64,000 bases of DNA from an uncultured Shewanella sp. (GCF_947497935.1 NZ_CANMIO010000005.1:186001-250000), one strand, 5' to 3'. Numbered from the stretch's first letter, positions 17,356 through 26,956 are shown. The notes: a model not told the origin generated them from the sequence alone. Numbers and translations: made by a program.

Positions 17356-17631
17356 CTAATAACTTATTGTTTTTATTCATGTGGTTAAATCGCGAGCGAA
17401 AAACTTAAATTATAAACAAAGCAAGACGAAAGCTTAATCAGTAACGACTTTATGAACTTGAATGCATTTTAAAAAAGCTCAACAAGCTGGCAATTTATAT
17501 TTTAGGCGTATCAAAGCTAGGCTGTAGTTATGTGCAGATTTGAACGCTCTTAAAGTTACAACGACAAGAGCTATATCGATAATCTAAAATGTGGCTCAGC
17601 TCGAATAACTCCTCTTTGTTATCTCGATAGC
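17356..17631. other. Spacer between the tRNA promoter and the chemoreceptor 3' end
   Basis: AT-rich, no ORF or tRNA-like sequence. It is the left flank of the DNA that separates tRNA copies 1 and 2. No clear terminator for the chemoreceptor gene is seen. Confidence 0.4.
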
Positions 17632-19484
17632 TTAATACACTTTAAAACTATCAATCGTCGCTTTCAGTTTCTTAGATTGAAGCAAAACGATATCCGTTGA
17701 TTGCTGCGACTGTGCAATTTGATCTTCATTAGCACTCGAAATTGCGACGAGTTCTTGTAAATGGCCATTCACCTCATTATTAGTGTACTGCTGCTCTTCT
17801 GAAGCAGTAGCTAGTTGTGAGGTTTGTGAAGACAAACTCCGACACAAGTCTTCAACAGTAATGAGTTCATTATTGGCATCTTTACTCTTGGTCAAAGTAT
17901 CCTGCGCTGTTTTAATTGACTCTTGAAGAATATTTACGACGACGATGATTTTTTTTGTAATTCAACGATGGTTTCATCGATAGCTAACGTAGCCTCATCT
18001 GTTTTACCAGATAGACCTCTTACTTCATCGGCGACAACAGCGAATCCTCTCCCCTGCTCTCCAGCTCTAGCGGCCTCAATAGCAGCATTTAGAGACAACA
18101 AATTAATTTGTGAAGCTAACTCTTGAATGGCCTTTGTTACACTTTGAATTTTCACTGATTGCTCATTTAGTTCGGAAATTTTTTCTTGGCCACTTAATAA
18201 CCTCTCATTCAAATCGTTGATCTCAGCATTTGATTGTTTTGATATGTCTAATGCTTGTTCATTTGCTTTCCCTAGCTGGTTTGAGGCATCATCAGTGGCG
18301 TTAATTGAAAGGTTTATTTCTGAATTTACTGATACTAACTCATGTACAGAACTACTAATGCTATTTACACGAACAACAGCGTCACTGAAGCCCTGAGTCG
18401 TCATATTTAACTTGTCTGACATATCATGACTAGCAAGATTAATCGCTTCATAACTGTCCCTTATTTCCTGAAAAGCCTCCTGGAGTGATTCAACAAATCG
18501 ATTAAACGATCGGGCTATATCACTAAATTCATCTCGGCCTTCAAAATTTATTCGACTTGTTAAGTCTCTATTTCCAGTAGATAACTTCTTGACCATGTGA
18601 TTGAGAGCGTTGAGTCTAGAATTGATATTGGTCGCTATGAGATAAACGAAGCTCAAGGTGAATAAAAGTAAAACAAGCCCTAAAATGTGCAACCTGACTT
18701 TCTGGCCTTCGATATAGTCGGATATTAATAGAGAAATACTCTTGGCGTTGTCTACAATCCCAGCCTCAGCCTCTTGAGCATTAACCCTCATTACTCCTCT
18801 AAGACCTTCATTATACTCAAACCCGATCTTAAGGTGTAATTCAATAAGTTCATTATACGTACCGAAATAAGCGTCATAAACAGGCCTAACCCCTGGGTAC
18901 TCTTCGATCGCTAACTCTAGTGCTTGCTTACTTATAAGTAATTCTTCAAGTGTTTGCTGAGAGTGATTAATACGAAACTCATAATCAGACTCTATAAGCT
19001 CAACCATAAGATGCTCAACTCTTATGGAATTAGTATTAACAATCGCCTCTTCTAGTTTGGCTCTAGTAGCATCAATTTCTTTCTCAAGGCCATCTTTATC
19101 ATAGATTTGGTGAGAAAGCTGCGCTAATTCGACAAATGATCTTTGGTAGTTGTCAAGCTGATTAAGGGTAGTAGAACTGTTCGCTCCTATATTAAATAAC
19201 AAAAGATGATCTTCGTTCAGCTTAACTAAATCCTTCTTTATTTGAACCATAACAGCAGCATGCTTCTCTAGGTATTTATCATCCATTCGTGAAAAAAAAT
19301 CTTTTTCATGACGTCTAAGAGCTAGAAGTTCTGACTCAATAAACCAGTTTTGAGATGCTACCTCTTCTGCGTATATGATTTTGTTTATAATAACGTTCTC
19401 GAAGACACCATATAGCAGCATTGAAGTCGTTACGAGGGAAGCAAGTATTATGAGTTTTATCTTTATCGTCATTCCTTTGAACAT
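17632..19484 (-). pseudogene. Methyl-accepting chemotaxis protein, frameshifted in an A8 run
   Basis: A chemoreceptor split in two frames. The N-terminal 516 codons hold a membrane helix (residues ~10-28), a long helical periplasmic sensor of HBM type ([24 protein letters not shown]), a second helix near 270, HAMP, and the signalling hairpin tip ([30 protein letters not shown]). After ELQKK the frame ends in four Ser codons and a stop. The remaining ~100 C-terminal residues (NILQESIKTAQDTLTKSKDA onward, ending SFKVY) continue in the -1 frame. One more A in the A8 run (T8 at 17949-17956) would restore a 617-residue receptor. The cause may be mutation, slippage-based expression or a sequencing error. 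The gene is AT-rich and sits inside a tRNA array. Confidence 0.85.
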
Positions 19485-19715
19485 ATTTTAGTTTCATCCG
19501 TAAATAACTAATAAAAAAATAATAGTACAAAAAAACAAACCAACAATTATTTATCTAATCTGAGTGCATTTAGTGGAGTCTGAAGCTGAAGTAAGAGAAT
19601 GTAATGACTAATGAGGCGTGAATATGTGCATGAATACAGGTTTTAGTAACAACTACATTGAAACCTATGTGAGAGTATCGACCGTATCAAGTCGCAACAG
19701 ATTAAATAAAAGTTG

Positions 19716-19973
19716 ATAGTCTTGCTCAGCCCCTCTTACCTTGCTAAGAGTGCGAGGGATTATTAGGTCTTACTGCTTTCTATCAAATTTTAGACGTAAA
19801 AAAACCAGCTCTAGGCTGGTTTAGTCACTCTTCATAAGAAGATGGTACCCGTGGCCAAACTTGAATTGGCACTCTTTATTAGCGAGGCGTCTGTTATAAA
19901 AAACAAATCCCTTGTTCTTTATAAGCTGCATATACAAAAAAGCCTCCGCATATTAATGCGGAGGCTTTAATGA
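19716..19973 (-). repeat. tRNA-Leu 3'-trailer repeat array, copy 1
   Basis: Behind tRNA-Leu copy 1: a perfect 12-bp hairpin (AAGCCTCCGCAT/ATGCGGAGGCTT, 19940-19967), a decayed tRNA-Leu 3' part starting at 19843 that keeps most of the T-arm and variable-arm pattern (TGGTACCCGTGGCCAAACTT), the CCAGC/GCTGG terminator (about 19799-19822), and the truncated rest of a second decayed copy (GTGCGAGGGATTATTAGG). The CDS boundary of the chemoreceptor is ~230 bp further on, with no gene between. Confidence 0.8.
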
Positions 19974-20059
19974 TGGTACCCGTGGCCAGACTTGAACTGG
20001 CACGCTTATTCAGCGAGGGATTTTAAATCCCTTGTGTCTACCGATTCCACCACACGGGC
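19974..20059 (-). tRNA. tRNA-Leu(UAA), copy 1 (leuZ position)
   Basis: 86 nt, anticodon UAA, encoded CCA; third gene of the Gly-Cys-Leu operon. Confidence 0.95.
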
Positions 20060-20162
20060 AAACTCTTTGATTTTGACGATGCGTATTGTCGGTACCAATA
20101 CTGCTTTATCCTGTTAGGATTAAAACTCACCAAATTCATATTCTTATAACTATAAAAAGTTA

Positions 20163-20236
20163 TGGAGGCGCGACCCGGAGTCGAACCGAGATCGACGGAT
20201 TTGCAATCCGCAGCATAGCCATTCTGCCATCGCGCC
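20163..20236 (-). tRNA. tRNA-Cys(GCA), copy 1 (cysT position)
   Basis: 74 nt, anticodon GCA, encoded CCA; 13 bases downstream of tRNA-Gly on the minus strand. Confidence 0.95.
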
Positions 20237-20249
20237 ACATGATGTAAAT

Positions 20250-20325
20250 TGGAGCGACATATCGGGTTCGAACCGATGACCTATACCTTGGCAAGGTATC
20301 GCTCTACCAACTGAGCTAATGTCGC
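20250..20325 (-). tRNA. tRNA-Gly(GCC) (glyW position)
   Basis: 76 nt, anticodon loop TTGCCAA gives GCC; acceptor GCGACAT, encoded CCA. First gene of a glyW-cysT-leuZ-type operon, as in E. coli. Confidence 0.95.
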
Positions 20326-20387
20326 ATTTCAATTTAATCCGTAATCAAGCTCTTGCTAAGCTTGCTTCCCCTTGACTACGGAATGGC

Positions 20388-20415
20388 ATTCTACCGATTT
20401 ACTGTTGAGAGTCAA
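20388..20415 (-). promoter_or_regulatory. Promoter of the tRNA-Gly-Cys-Leu operon
   Basis: Minus strand: TTGACT, 16 bases, TAGAAT, followed by a GC-rich discriminator (GCCATTCCG). It lies ~55 bases upstream of mature tRNA-Gly. The remaining DNA up to 20719 shows no gene. Confidence 0.7.
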
Positions 20416-20719
20416 TCTCGAAAAAACAATTTCATGACTGTTTGATGTTAAATTCAGCAACACTTACATTTTTTAAGCTTTTAGGTGAATAGTCAGCCAA
20501 AAGACCGACCGAAGTGAATACTGTTTATTAGCGGTTATCATTACTATTATCTTTCGCAGTTTAATTTGACGAGCCCGGATCATGCTAATGCAACTACCCT
20601 ACCCTTTTCAGTTCAGGCTTATGATTTTGTTAAAGATGCTCTGTGAATCAATTCAGGCTTCATAAACAGGTATGCCTTAAACGAAGAAAGTAAAAGCGTG
20701 GATCACTAAGAATCTTACA

Positions 20720-20750
20720 AAAAAAACACCTCTAATATAGAGGCGTTTTA
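20720..20750 (-). terminator. gapB terminator
   Basis: CGCCTCTA and TAGAGGTG (one G-T pair) on the minus strand with an ATA-type loop, followed by T8. Confidence 0.8.
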
Positions 20751-20775
20751 TCAACAAGTATTGAACTATAACAAA

Positions 20776-22212
20776 TTAGCCATTTGGAAGTGACTGGTAG
20801 TTAAGGCCAAGCATTTTTTGCATAACACCAACAACCTGGCAGCTATAGCCAAACTCATTGTCATACCATACGTAAAGTATTGCACGATTGCCTTCAGCAA
20901 TAGTCGCTTGGGAATCAACAACACCCGCGTAACGTGAACCCACAAGGTCACTGGAAACGATTTCAGTTGAATCGGTGTAATCAATCTGGTTTTGCAATTC
21001 AGACTGCAGCGCCATATCTTTTAGATACTCGTTAAGATCGTCCTTATTAGTCTCACCGTTAAGGTTTAAGCTAATAATCGCCATAGAAACGTTAGGCGTA
21101 GGTACACGAATCGCATTGCCTGTTAGTTTACCTTCTAGTACAGGTAATGCTTTAGATACAGCTTTAGCTGCGCCCGTTTCAGTAATTACCATGTTAAGTG
21201 GAGCACTACGTCCGCGACGGTCTGCACTGTGGTAGTTATCGATTAGGTTTTGGTCGTTAGTGTATGAGTGGATTGTTTCCACGTGACCATTTTCGATACC
21301 GTACTTGTCATTAACCGCTTTAAGCACTGGTGTAATCGCGTTCGTCGTACAGCTTGCAGCTGATACAATAGTATCTTCGTCAAGGATGTCTTGCTCATTT
21401 ACACCATAAACTACGTTCTTAATTGCGCCTTTTGCTGGTGCAGTAAGCAATACTTTACTTGCGCCAGGAGATTTAAGGTGTAAACCAAGACCCGCTTCAT
21501 CTTTCCAAATACCCGTGTTATCAACCACAAGAGCATTTGAAATCCCAAATTTAGTGTAATCCACTTCATCTGGAGAGTTAGCGTAGATAACCTGGATGTA
21601 GGTACCATTTGCGATAATCGCGTTGTTCTCTTCATCGACTTCAACAGAACCATTAAATGGACCGTGTACTGAGTCACGACGCAGTAGGCTTGCACGCTTT
21701 TCTAAATCACCTTTACGGCCACCTCGAAGAACGATTGCACGAAGTCTAAGCTTGTTGCTAACACCCGTTCTTTCAATAAGTAGACGTGCTAACAGACGAC
21801 CAATACGACCAAAACCGTACAGGACGACATCTCTAGCAGCTTCGTCATCTTCGTTACTGATAGCATCTGCAAGTTCACGGCTCATATAAGCCTCAATCTG
21901 ACTTGCATCTGGGTATTCGCGCCAGTAATTTACTGCTAATTTACCGATATCAACTTTGCACTGTTTTACCGCTAACTTGCTTAAAGCTTCAACAAATGGA
22001 AAGCTTTCACGTAGTCTAAGTTTTTCACCAACATGGCGACGCACTAAACGGTGCGATTTAATGATTTCGATTGTAGAGGCATTTAGTAGAGGTTTGCCAT
22101 AGACAACAACTTCTACACCTTGGTTACGGTATAACTTACCAAGTAATGGCTGCATAGCCTCAGCCATTTCGAAACGTTCTTGCCAACTTTGTAGGTGTTT
22201 ATCAGCGCTCAT
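20776..22212 (-). CDS. gapB: Glyceraldehyde-3-phosphate dehydrogenase, long GapB type
   Basis: A 478-residue GAPDH with a ~125-residue helical N-terminal extension before the Rossmann fold (VLYGFGRIGRLLARLL). The catalytic cysteine is Cys288 in SAASCTTNAI, and HSYTNDQ, TETGAAKAV, RVPTPNVS and WYDNEFGYS complete the active site and structure. It oxidises glyceraldehyde 3-phosphate with phosphate and NAD(P)+, or runs in reverse for gluconeogenesis; the long type is thought to serve gluconeogenesis in some bacteria, which is inference here. AAAGGATC precedes the ATG. It is divergent from the DUF2989 lipoprotein. Confidence 0.9.
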   Translation of the reverse strand: MSADKHLQSWQERFEMAEAMQPLLGKLYRNQGVEVVVYGKPLLNASTIEIIKSHRLVRRHVGEKLRLRESFPFVEALSKLAVKQCKVDIGKLAVNYWREYPDASQIEAYMSRELADAISNEDDEAARDVVLYGFGRIGRLLARLLIERTGVSNKLRLRAIVLRGGRKGDLEKRASLLRRDSVHGPFNGSVEVDEENNAIIANGTYIQVIYANSPDEVDYTKFGISNALVVDNTGIWKDEAGLGLHLKSPGASKVLLTAPAKGAIKNVVYGVNEQDILDEDTIVSAASCTTNAITPVLKAVNDKYGIENGHVETIHSYTNDQNLIDNYHSADRRGRSAPLNMVITETGAAKAVSKALPVLEGKLTGNAIRVPTPNVSMAIISLNLNGETNKDDLNEYLKDMALQSELQNQIDYTDSTEIVSSDLVGSRYAGVVDSQATIAEGNRAILYVWYDNEFGYSCQVVGVMQKMLGLNYQSLPNG

Positions 22213-22404
22213 TAACAGATCCTTTATCTCACTTTTCTGATTTTTTCATCAGAAATGTTTGAGTAACAAAAAGAAAAGACCAATAATCTAACGTTATATA
22301 GGGTGTCTTTCCCCGTTTGGTCGGCGCCATTGTAATGAAAAGTCGGCTGTCAGGCTAGCAAGATATTTTTTATAACACTGTAATTTTATTAGATAAATAT
22401 AGCC

Positions 22405-23268
22405 ATGGAGCTAGGTTTGAACAGAAAATTTGTAATGTTTACATCATTTTTCGGGATTACGGTTTTATTTGGCCTTTTTGGCTGTGAACAGCCGACGAAT
22501 ACTCAGGTTATTTGTAACAAAAATCCTGAACTTTGTGCCGATCTGCATAAAGATAGCTGGTGTAGATTTGAGCGAGGAGACCTGATCCGCAATAGGTTCA
22601 AGCTAAAAAGTATACAAATGCCGTCTGGTGAGCAAATTTATCAGCAGCTGTTGTACTTAGAAGATTACAATAAATGTGTCGAACTCGCGGCTGGCGTACA
22701 ACACATTTTACATCCTGAGCGAACTAATGAACGTGCACGAGCATTCGGCCTCAGTTCGCAATCGCTTGCACAATTACAAGAGACGACTCGAGGTAGTTCA
22801 GATCCTCACCTTGCTTACTATCATTGGTCCCGCTTTAATGACAATGAAGCAGAAGCCGTGTTATTTGCCGCGGAAAAAGCGAATAAGATAAAAGATGTCG
22901 ACCTACAAGCTCAGTTAGCCTCTTATTATTTACGAATTAATCCACTTAAATCTAAACACCTTTATGCACAAGCTTTTCAAGGAACTAACCAAGACAATTT
23001 CCAACCGGATTGGTTGCTAGCCCTCGCTACCCTCTACCGTTTTGAAGAAAGAGGCGATATTGAATACTGGCTCTCTAAAACCAATATCGAAATGACAGAG
23101 GCTAAATTTTCTCAAGAGCAGATGCTAGCACTGATAAAGGGTAACAAGAATTTACAGCGTAAGTTGGATCGTGATGCCGTTGTCCTAGCAGATCAACTAG
23201 AGGCTGGAAAGTATCAACAAAGTAAGCTAAAAATATTGCTGGATAAAGATTTAACTAAGTCGCCATAA
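22405..23268 (+). CDS. DUF2989 family lipoprotein
   Basis: A 287-residue predicted lipoprotein: a hydrophobic signal segment followed by a lipobox-like LFGC with Cys27, then CNKNPELCADLHKDSWCRFER, typical of the DUF2989 family. Several helical TPR-like stretches follow (DVDLQAQLASYYLRINPLKS). Function unknown. The listed ATG has no good ribosome site; a TTG at 22417 is 6 bases behind GGAG and may be the real start. It lies between two GAPDH genes, an arrangement I recall from Shewanella. Confidence 0.75.
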   Translation: MELGLNRKFVMFTSFFGITVLFGLFGCEQPTNTQVICNKNPELCADLHKDSWCRFERGDLIRNRFKLKSIQMPSGEQIYQQLLYLEDYNKCVELAAGVQHILHPERTNERARAFGLSSQSLAQLQETTRGSSDPHLAYYHWSRFNDNEAEAVLFAAEKANKIKDVDLQAQLASYYLRINPLKSKHLYAQAFQGTNQDNFQPDWLLALATLYRFEERGDIEYWLSKTNIEMTEAKFSQEQMLALIKGNKNLQRKLDRDAVVLADQLEAGKYQQSKLKILLDKDLTKSP

Positions 23269-23416
23269 GATTTGCAGGTTAAATTCCTATTTCGGCAATA
23301 AATTTGCCAACTTACAGCTATCCTGTAAATTTAGACGATTTATATACAAATTCGCGACACGTGTAAAAAAATTACTAAAACAAACGCAAAACTTAGGCTT
23401 TTTTCACCGATATAAC

Positions 23417-23444
23417 TTGACGATGGCTGCCAGTTTGGTAATTT
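23417..23444 (+). promoter_or_regulatory. Putative gapA promoter
   Basis: TTGACG, 16 bases, TAATTT, ~45 bases before the gene. The -10 region is embedded in TGGTA..TACCA, a possible operator half-dyad. Confidence 0.4.
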
Positions 23445-23487
23445 TACTACCAGATTATGTTTTTTACATTTACCTGAGGGATATGAG

Positions 23488-24498
23488 ATGACTATCCGAG
23501 TTGCAATTAACGGCTATGGCCGTATCGGCCGCAATGTTCTACGTGCTTTATATGAAAGCGAAAAGAACTATCCTATCAAGATTGTTGCACTTAACGATTT
23601 AGGCGATGCTTCAATCAACGCTCACTTAACTAAGTACGATTCAGTGCATGGTCGCTTTAACGCAAAAGTTGAACATGCAGACGATGCTATTTTTGTTAAC
23701 GAAGACAAAATCTTAACCTTCCAAGAGCGTGACCCTTCTAAACTTCCTTGGAAAGAACTAGATGTTGACGTGGTATTTGAATGTACTGGTATATTCACAT
23801 CTAAAGAATCTGTGCAATCGCACCTTGATGCTGGCGCGAAAAAAGTCATTATTTCTGCACCAGGCAAAAATGTTGATGCCACCATCGTTTATGGCGTCAA
23901 CAACGAGCTCATCACCAGTGACATGACGGTAATTTCAAATGCCTCTTGCACGACTAACTGTTTAGCGCCATTTGCCAAGCCACTAAATGATGAGATCGGT
24001 ATCGAATCGGGTCTTATGACTACGATTCACGCTTATACAAACGACCAACGTTTGTCAGACGTTTATCATACAGACCTTCGCCGCGCTCGCGCTGCTGCAA
24101 TGTCGATGATCCCGACTCAAACTGGCGCTGCTGCTGCAGTAGGTCTAGTTGTACCTGAGCTTGCTGGTAAGTTTGACGGTCTAGCGGTTCGTGTACCAAC
24201 TGTAAACGTGTCATTGGTTGACCTTTCTTTTGTTGCTGCACGTGATACTACAGTTGAAGAGATTAACGCTATCATTGAGAAAGCGGCTTCAGTTGCACCA
24301 TTAAGTGAAGTATTGGCTGTTAACCACGAACCATTGGTATCTATCGACTTTAACCATAATCCATTCTCTTCTAACTTTGACGCGACACAAACACGTGTTA
24401 ACGGTCGTCTTGTTAAAGTCATGGCTTGGTATGATAACGAATGGGGCTTCAGTAATCGCATGCTAGATAATGCCGTTGCTCTAATGACTGCCAAGTAA
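23488..24498 (+). CDS. gap: Type I glyceraldehyde-3-phosphate dehydrogenase
   Basis: A 336-residue classical GAPDH. NAD-binding fold [15 protein letters not shown] at residues 7-21, catalytic Cys154 in [38 protein letters not shown], and [12 protein letters not shown] at the end. The SAPG and TNDQ motifs argue against erythrose-4-phosphate dehydrogenase, which has HSAMHDQ at the corresponding place. GAGGGAT precedes the ATG. Monocistronic with a terminator; the second of two GAPDHs in this locus. Confidence 0.93.
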   Translation: MTIRVAINGYGRIGRNVLRALYESEKNYPIKIVALNDLGDASINAHLTKYDSVHGRFNAKVEHADDAIFVNEDKILTFQERDPSKLPWKELDVDVVFECTGIFTSKESVQSHLDAGAKKVIISAPGKNVDATIVYGVNNELITSDMTVISNASCTTNCLAPFAKPLNDEIGIESGLMTTIHAYTNDQRLSDVYHTDLRRARAAAMSMIPTQTGAAAAVGLVVPELAGKFDGLAVRVPTVNVSLVDLSFVAARDTTVEEINAIIEKAASVAPLSEVLAVNHEPLVSIDFNHNPFSSNFDATQTRVNGRLVKVMAWYDNEWGFSNRMLDNAVALMTAK

Positions 24499-24513
24499 TT
24501 GGTATGCCCTACT

Positions 24514-24541
24514 AAAAACCCAGCTTAGGCTGGGTTTTTTT
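24514..24541 (+). terminator. gap terminator
   Basis: AAAAACCCAGC and GCTGGGTTTTT with a TTAG loop; symmetric A/T flanks could also serve the convergent cyclase gene. Confidence 0.9.
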
Positions 24542-24560
24542 ATCTCTATACAAATTTAAA

Positions 24561-26057
24561 TCACACAGATTCAAATTCAAAACAATTACGTCCTCGGCTT
24601 TTAGCCTGATACATTAGCTGGTCGGCTGTATGCAATAGTTCCTTGCAATCCAATTCTTTTTTACAACTATACACAGCCCCCAAACTGACTGAGATAGCTA
24701 ATTCACCAGCATCTGTCATCACCTTGCTTTTAGAAATACACCTTTGAATATTAGTCGCAAATTGAACCGCTTCATGTTCGTCGAGGCCGGTCATGAAAAC
24801 ACAAAACTCTTCTCCTCCGATCCGGCCGAATATCGCTTCCTGTGATAGAATTGAATTCACCCTTTTTACTATCGCTTGAATAGTCTGATCTCCGACAAGA
24901 TGGCCAAACCTATCGTTTACCCCTTTAAACCTATCGATATCAAACAGCAGTAGCGTCAAACTGTTACTTCGTTGACGATTTCGTCTTTCAAACTCATGGA
25001 TAAAATTACGCCGGTTATTGATCCCCGTTAGCCCATCTTGACTCGCAAGTAATTGCAACTCTTTGTTGGCACGATAAAGCGCTTTAGTTCTATGTAACAC
25101 GGTTCTTTTCAATTGGATAATGTAAAGCACTATCATACTTAACAATAGTGTCATCATTAATGGCACGAGGTAATTAGGGTAGACAGTTTCAATATGAAGC
25201 CACTTGCGTTGAATACGGTTTAATTCATCTTGTTCAACACGATTAAAACCGTCTTTGATTAAGTCTAGCAACACTTTGTTGCCCTTTATTACTGCGGGTT
25301 TGACTGAAGATGTGTATACATGTCTTGCGGGAGAAAATGCATTCTGCTGATTAGCTGTATATAAGTAGAAGTTCGCCACTTGAAAATCGGCAATAAAAAC
25401 ATTTAGCCCTCCATTAAGGACTGCAGAAATCATCTGTTCATTATTATTGAAAAGGCGCACTTTCGCGTAAGGAAACTCCCCTTTAACAAAGCTATCCTCG
25501 TAGCTTCCTTTTATGACGCCTAAAGTTTCACTTTGTAAGACAGATTCTATATTCATACTTAATAGCGATTGCTCAACAAAAATCTGCCCATCTAACTTAG
25601 CAAGACTATCTCCATAATCAAAAAATTCGGCTCTTTCAGTTGACCATAATAAACCTGCGTGGATATCTGCTTTACCATGTTTTAGGTTATCTAACGATTC
25701 TTGCCAATCAGTTAAAACAAACTCAACTCGGATTCGATTAACTTTTGCAAACTCTTTCCACAAATCTATCAGCAACCCACTTGGCTCGCCATTGTCGTCG
25801 AGATATGAAAAGGGTTTCCAGGCTTTCGAATTTGCAATGATGAGGGTTCTGGGCTCTGACTTGATAGCTGTGGGAGGTTCAGCTGAGTGGGCGTTGATAG
25901 TCACAGTGATGAAATACACACTCAAGAAGAATAAACAGAAGATAAGGGCATTCGACTGTCTAGAAGTTCGACAGTTAATACTTCTTGCTATCGTGCGCGC
26001 ATCATCTCTCACGAAAAACAGATCCTTTGTAATATTCGCTGTTGAATCAATTAACAT
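24561..26057 (-). CDS. Membrane diguanylate cyclase with periplasmic solute-binding sensor
   Basis: A 498-residue sensor enzyme making cyclic di-GMP. Order: membrane/signal helix (residues ~38-56), a bacterial solute-binding family 3 domain (~70-290, PFSYLDDNGEPSGLLIDLW), a second membrane helix (~300-320), and a GGDEF domain with GGEEF at 414-418. The position of the inhibitory RxxD site holds SQEA, so product feedback at an I-site is not expected. The ligand is probably a small solute such as an amino acid, but is unknown. The start lacks a clear ribosome site; the 35-residue N-terminal leader may be shorter. Confidence 0.88.
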   Translation of the reverse strand: MLIDSTANITKDLFFVRDDARTIARSINCRTSRQSNALIFCLFFLSVYFITVTINAHSAEPPTAIKSEPRTLIIANSKAWKPFSYLDDNGEPSGLLIDLWKEFAKVNRIRVEFVLTDWQESLDNLKHGKADIHAGLLWSTERAEFFDYGDSLAKLDGQIFVEQSLLSMNIESVLQSETLGVIKGSYEDSFVKGEFPYAKVRLFNNNEQMISAVLNGGLNVFIADFQVANFYLYTANQQNAFSPARHVYTSSVKPAVIKGNKVLLDLIKDGFNRVEQDELNRIQRKWLHIETVYPNYLVPLMMTLLLSMIVLYIIQLKRTVLHRTKALYRANKELQLLASQDGLTGINNRRNFIHEFERRNRQRSNSLTLLLFDIDRFKGVNDRFGHLVGDQTIQAIVKRVNSILSQEAIFGRIGGEEFCVFMTGLDEHEAVQFATNIQRCISKSKVMTDAGELAISVSLGAVYSCKKELDCKELLHTADQLMYQAKSRGRNCFEFESV

Positions 26058-26181
26058 GACTTAAGCAATGCGGTATTGTTTGAGATGAACAATACCGACC
26101 GGAGCTTAGTTGCTTCATCTTTAGTTTAAGCTTTGGCTAATTCAAATCTAGCCATGTCTTGATTTTATTATAGTCAAACCT

Positions 26182-26514
26182 TTAGTTAATTAGCGACCTA
26201 CTGACTGGCCTAGCACTGATAGCTTCATCTATCGACTCAAGGTTTTGATTGATATAACCGAGCAAAATATTTCTTTCAGTTGCACCAATATCTGCACGCA
26301 AAACGGCCCTGTGCAACTCAAGTGATTCCGATTTTAAGCTTAGCAGAGTTAACGCTGAAATCTGTTCGACGCTGAGGTAACGTTTAAGCAACATCCTTTG
26401 GGTAAGTTTAATAGAGATTTGTACGCTATGACGAAGAATAGCCAACTTATTGTCAGCAATAATTTGAGAAGCCAATCCGCTGTATTGGAGATATTGTTGT
26501 CGAGTAGAATACAT
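26182..26514 (-). CDS. Hypothetical helical protein
   Basis: A 110-residue, mostly helical, neutral protein with no motif I recognise. ATG 26514 follows GAGGTGG at a good distance; an in-frame ATG at 26538 is upstream of that site and less likely. It is surrounded by unrelated genes and could be a recent or lineage-specific gene. Confidence 0.5.
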   Translation of the reverse strand: MYSTRQQYLQYSGLASQIIADNKLAILRHSVQISIKLTQRMLLKRYLSVEQISALTLLSLKSESLELHRAVLRADIGATERNILLGYINQNLESIDEAISARPVSRSLIN

Positions 26515-26668
26515 AGCCACCTCATAGGAGTAGCCCACTAGGTGCGGGCTTTATGAGGCTGAGCTTAGCAAGCTGTAACTGTACTCATACTTAATAACAG
26601 CTGATTACCTGCAACTAAACGGTACAAATTTCTTGATGGACTTTCGAAGCCTATTAATAATTAAAAAA

Positions 26669-26956
26669 TTAACTTCGCTTGATCCTGACAACTTTGAAGA
26701 TTTCCATTTCAAAACCAGCCACGCCCTGAGTGTCGGCATAATATGTTATGTTGACCCTTGCACCGTTCAGACTTTTATATTTTTTGGTTCGCCGAAATGT
26801 AAAGGGTGTATCACAGTCATCGATCATCACGGTATGTTGTACCCATTCGTCTTTTACTCTCTGGGTATGCGAGCAGACTTTGACCCCTTCTGAATGTACT
26901 AGTTTATCGTGCTTAACCAACATTTTGTCTACTGTGGACTTCACGACTTCCTCCAT
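26669..26956 (-). CDS. Hypothetical protein
   Basis: A 95-residue protein (MEEVVKSTVDKMLVKHDKL, then FRRTKKYKSLNGARVNITYY), with no recognised domain. The frame continues upstream into the oxidoreductase gene; ATG 26956 avoids that overlap but has no clear Shine-Dalgarno. Downstream of, and possibly co-transcribed with, the GNAT-oxidoreductase pair. It may be non-functional. Confidence 0.45.
   Translation of the reverse strand: MEEVVKSTVDKMLVKHDKLVHSEGVKVCSHTQRVKDEWVQHTVMIDDCDTPFTFRRTKKYKSLNGARVNITYYADTQGVAGFEMEIFKVVRIKRS

Noticed and set aside
15640..20325. CRISPR array or integron-like cassette array
   Set aside because: The repeated units are tRNA genes, tRNA fragments and terminators with variable spacing; no short uniform repeats with unique spacers, no cas genes and no cassette ORFs.
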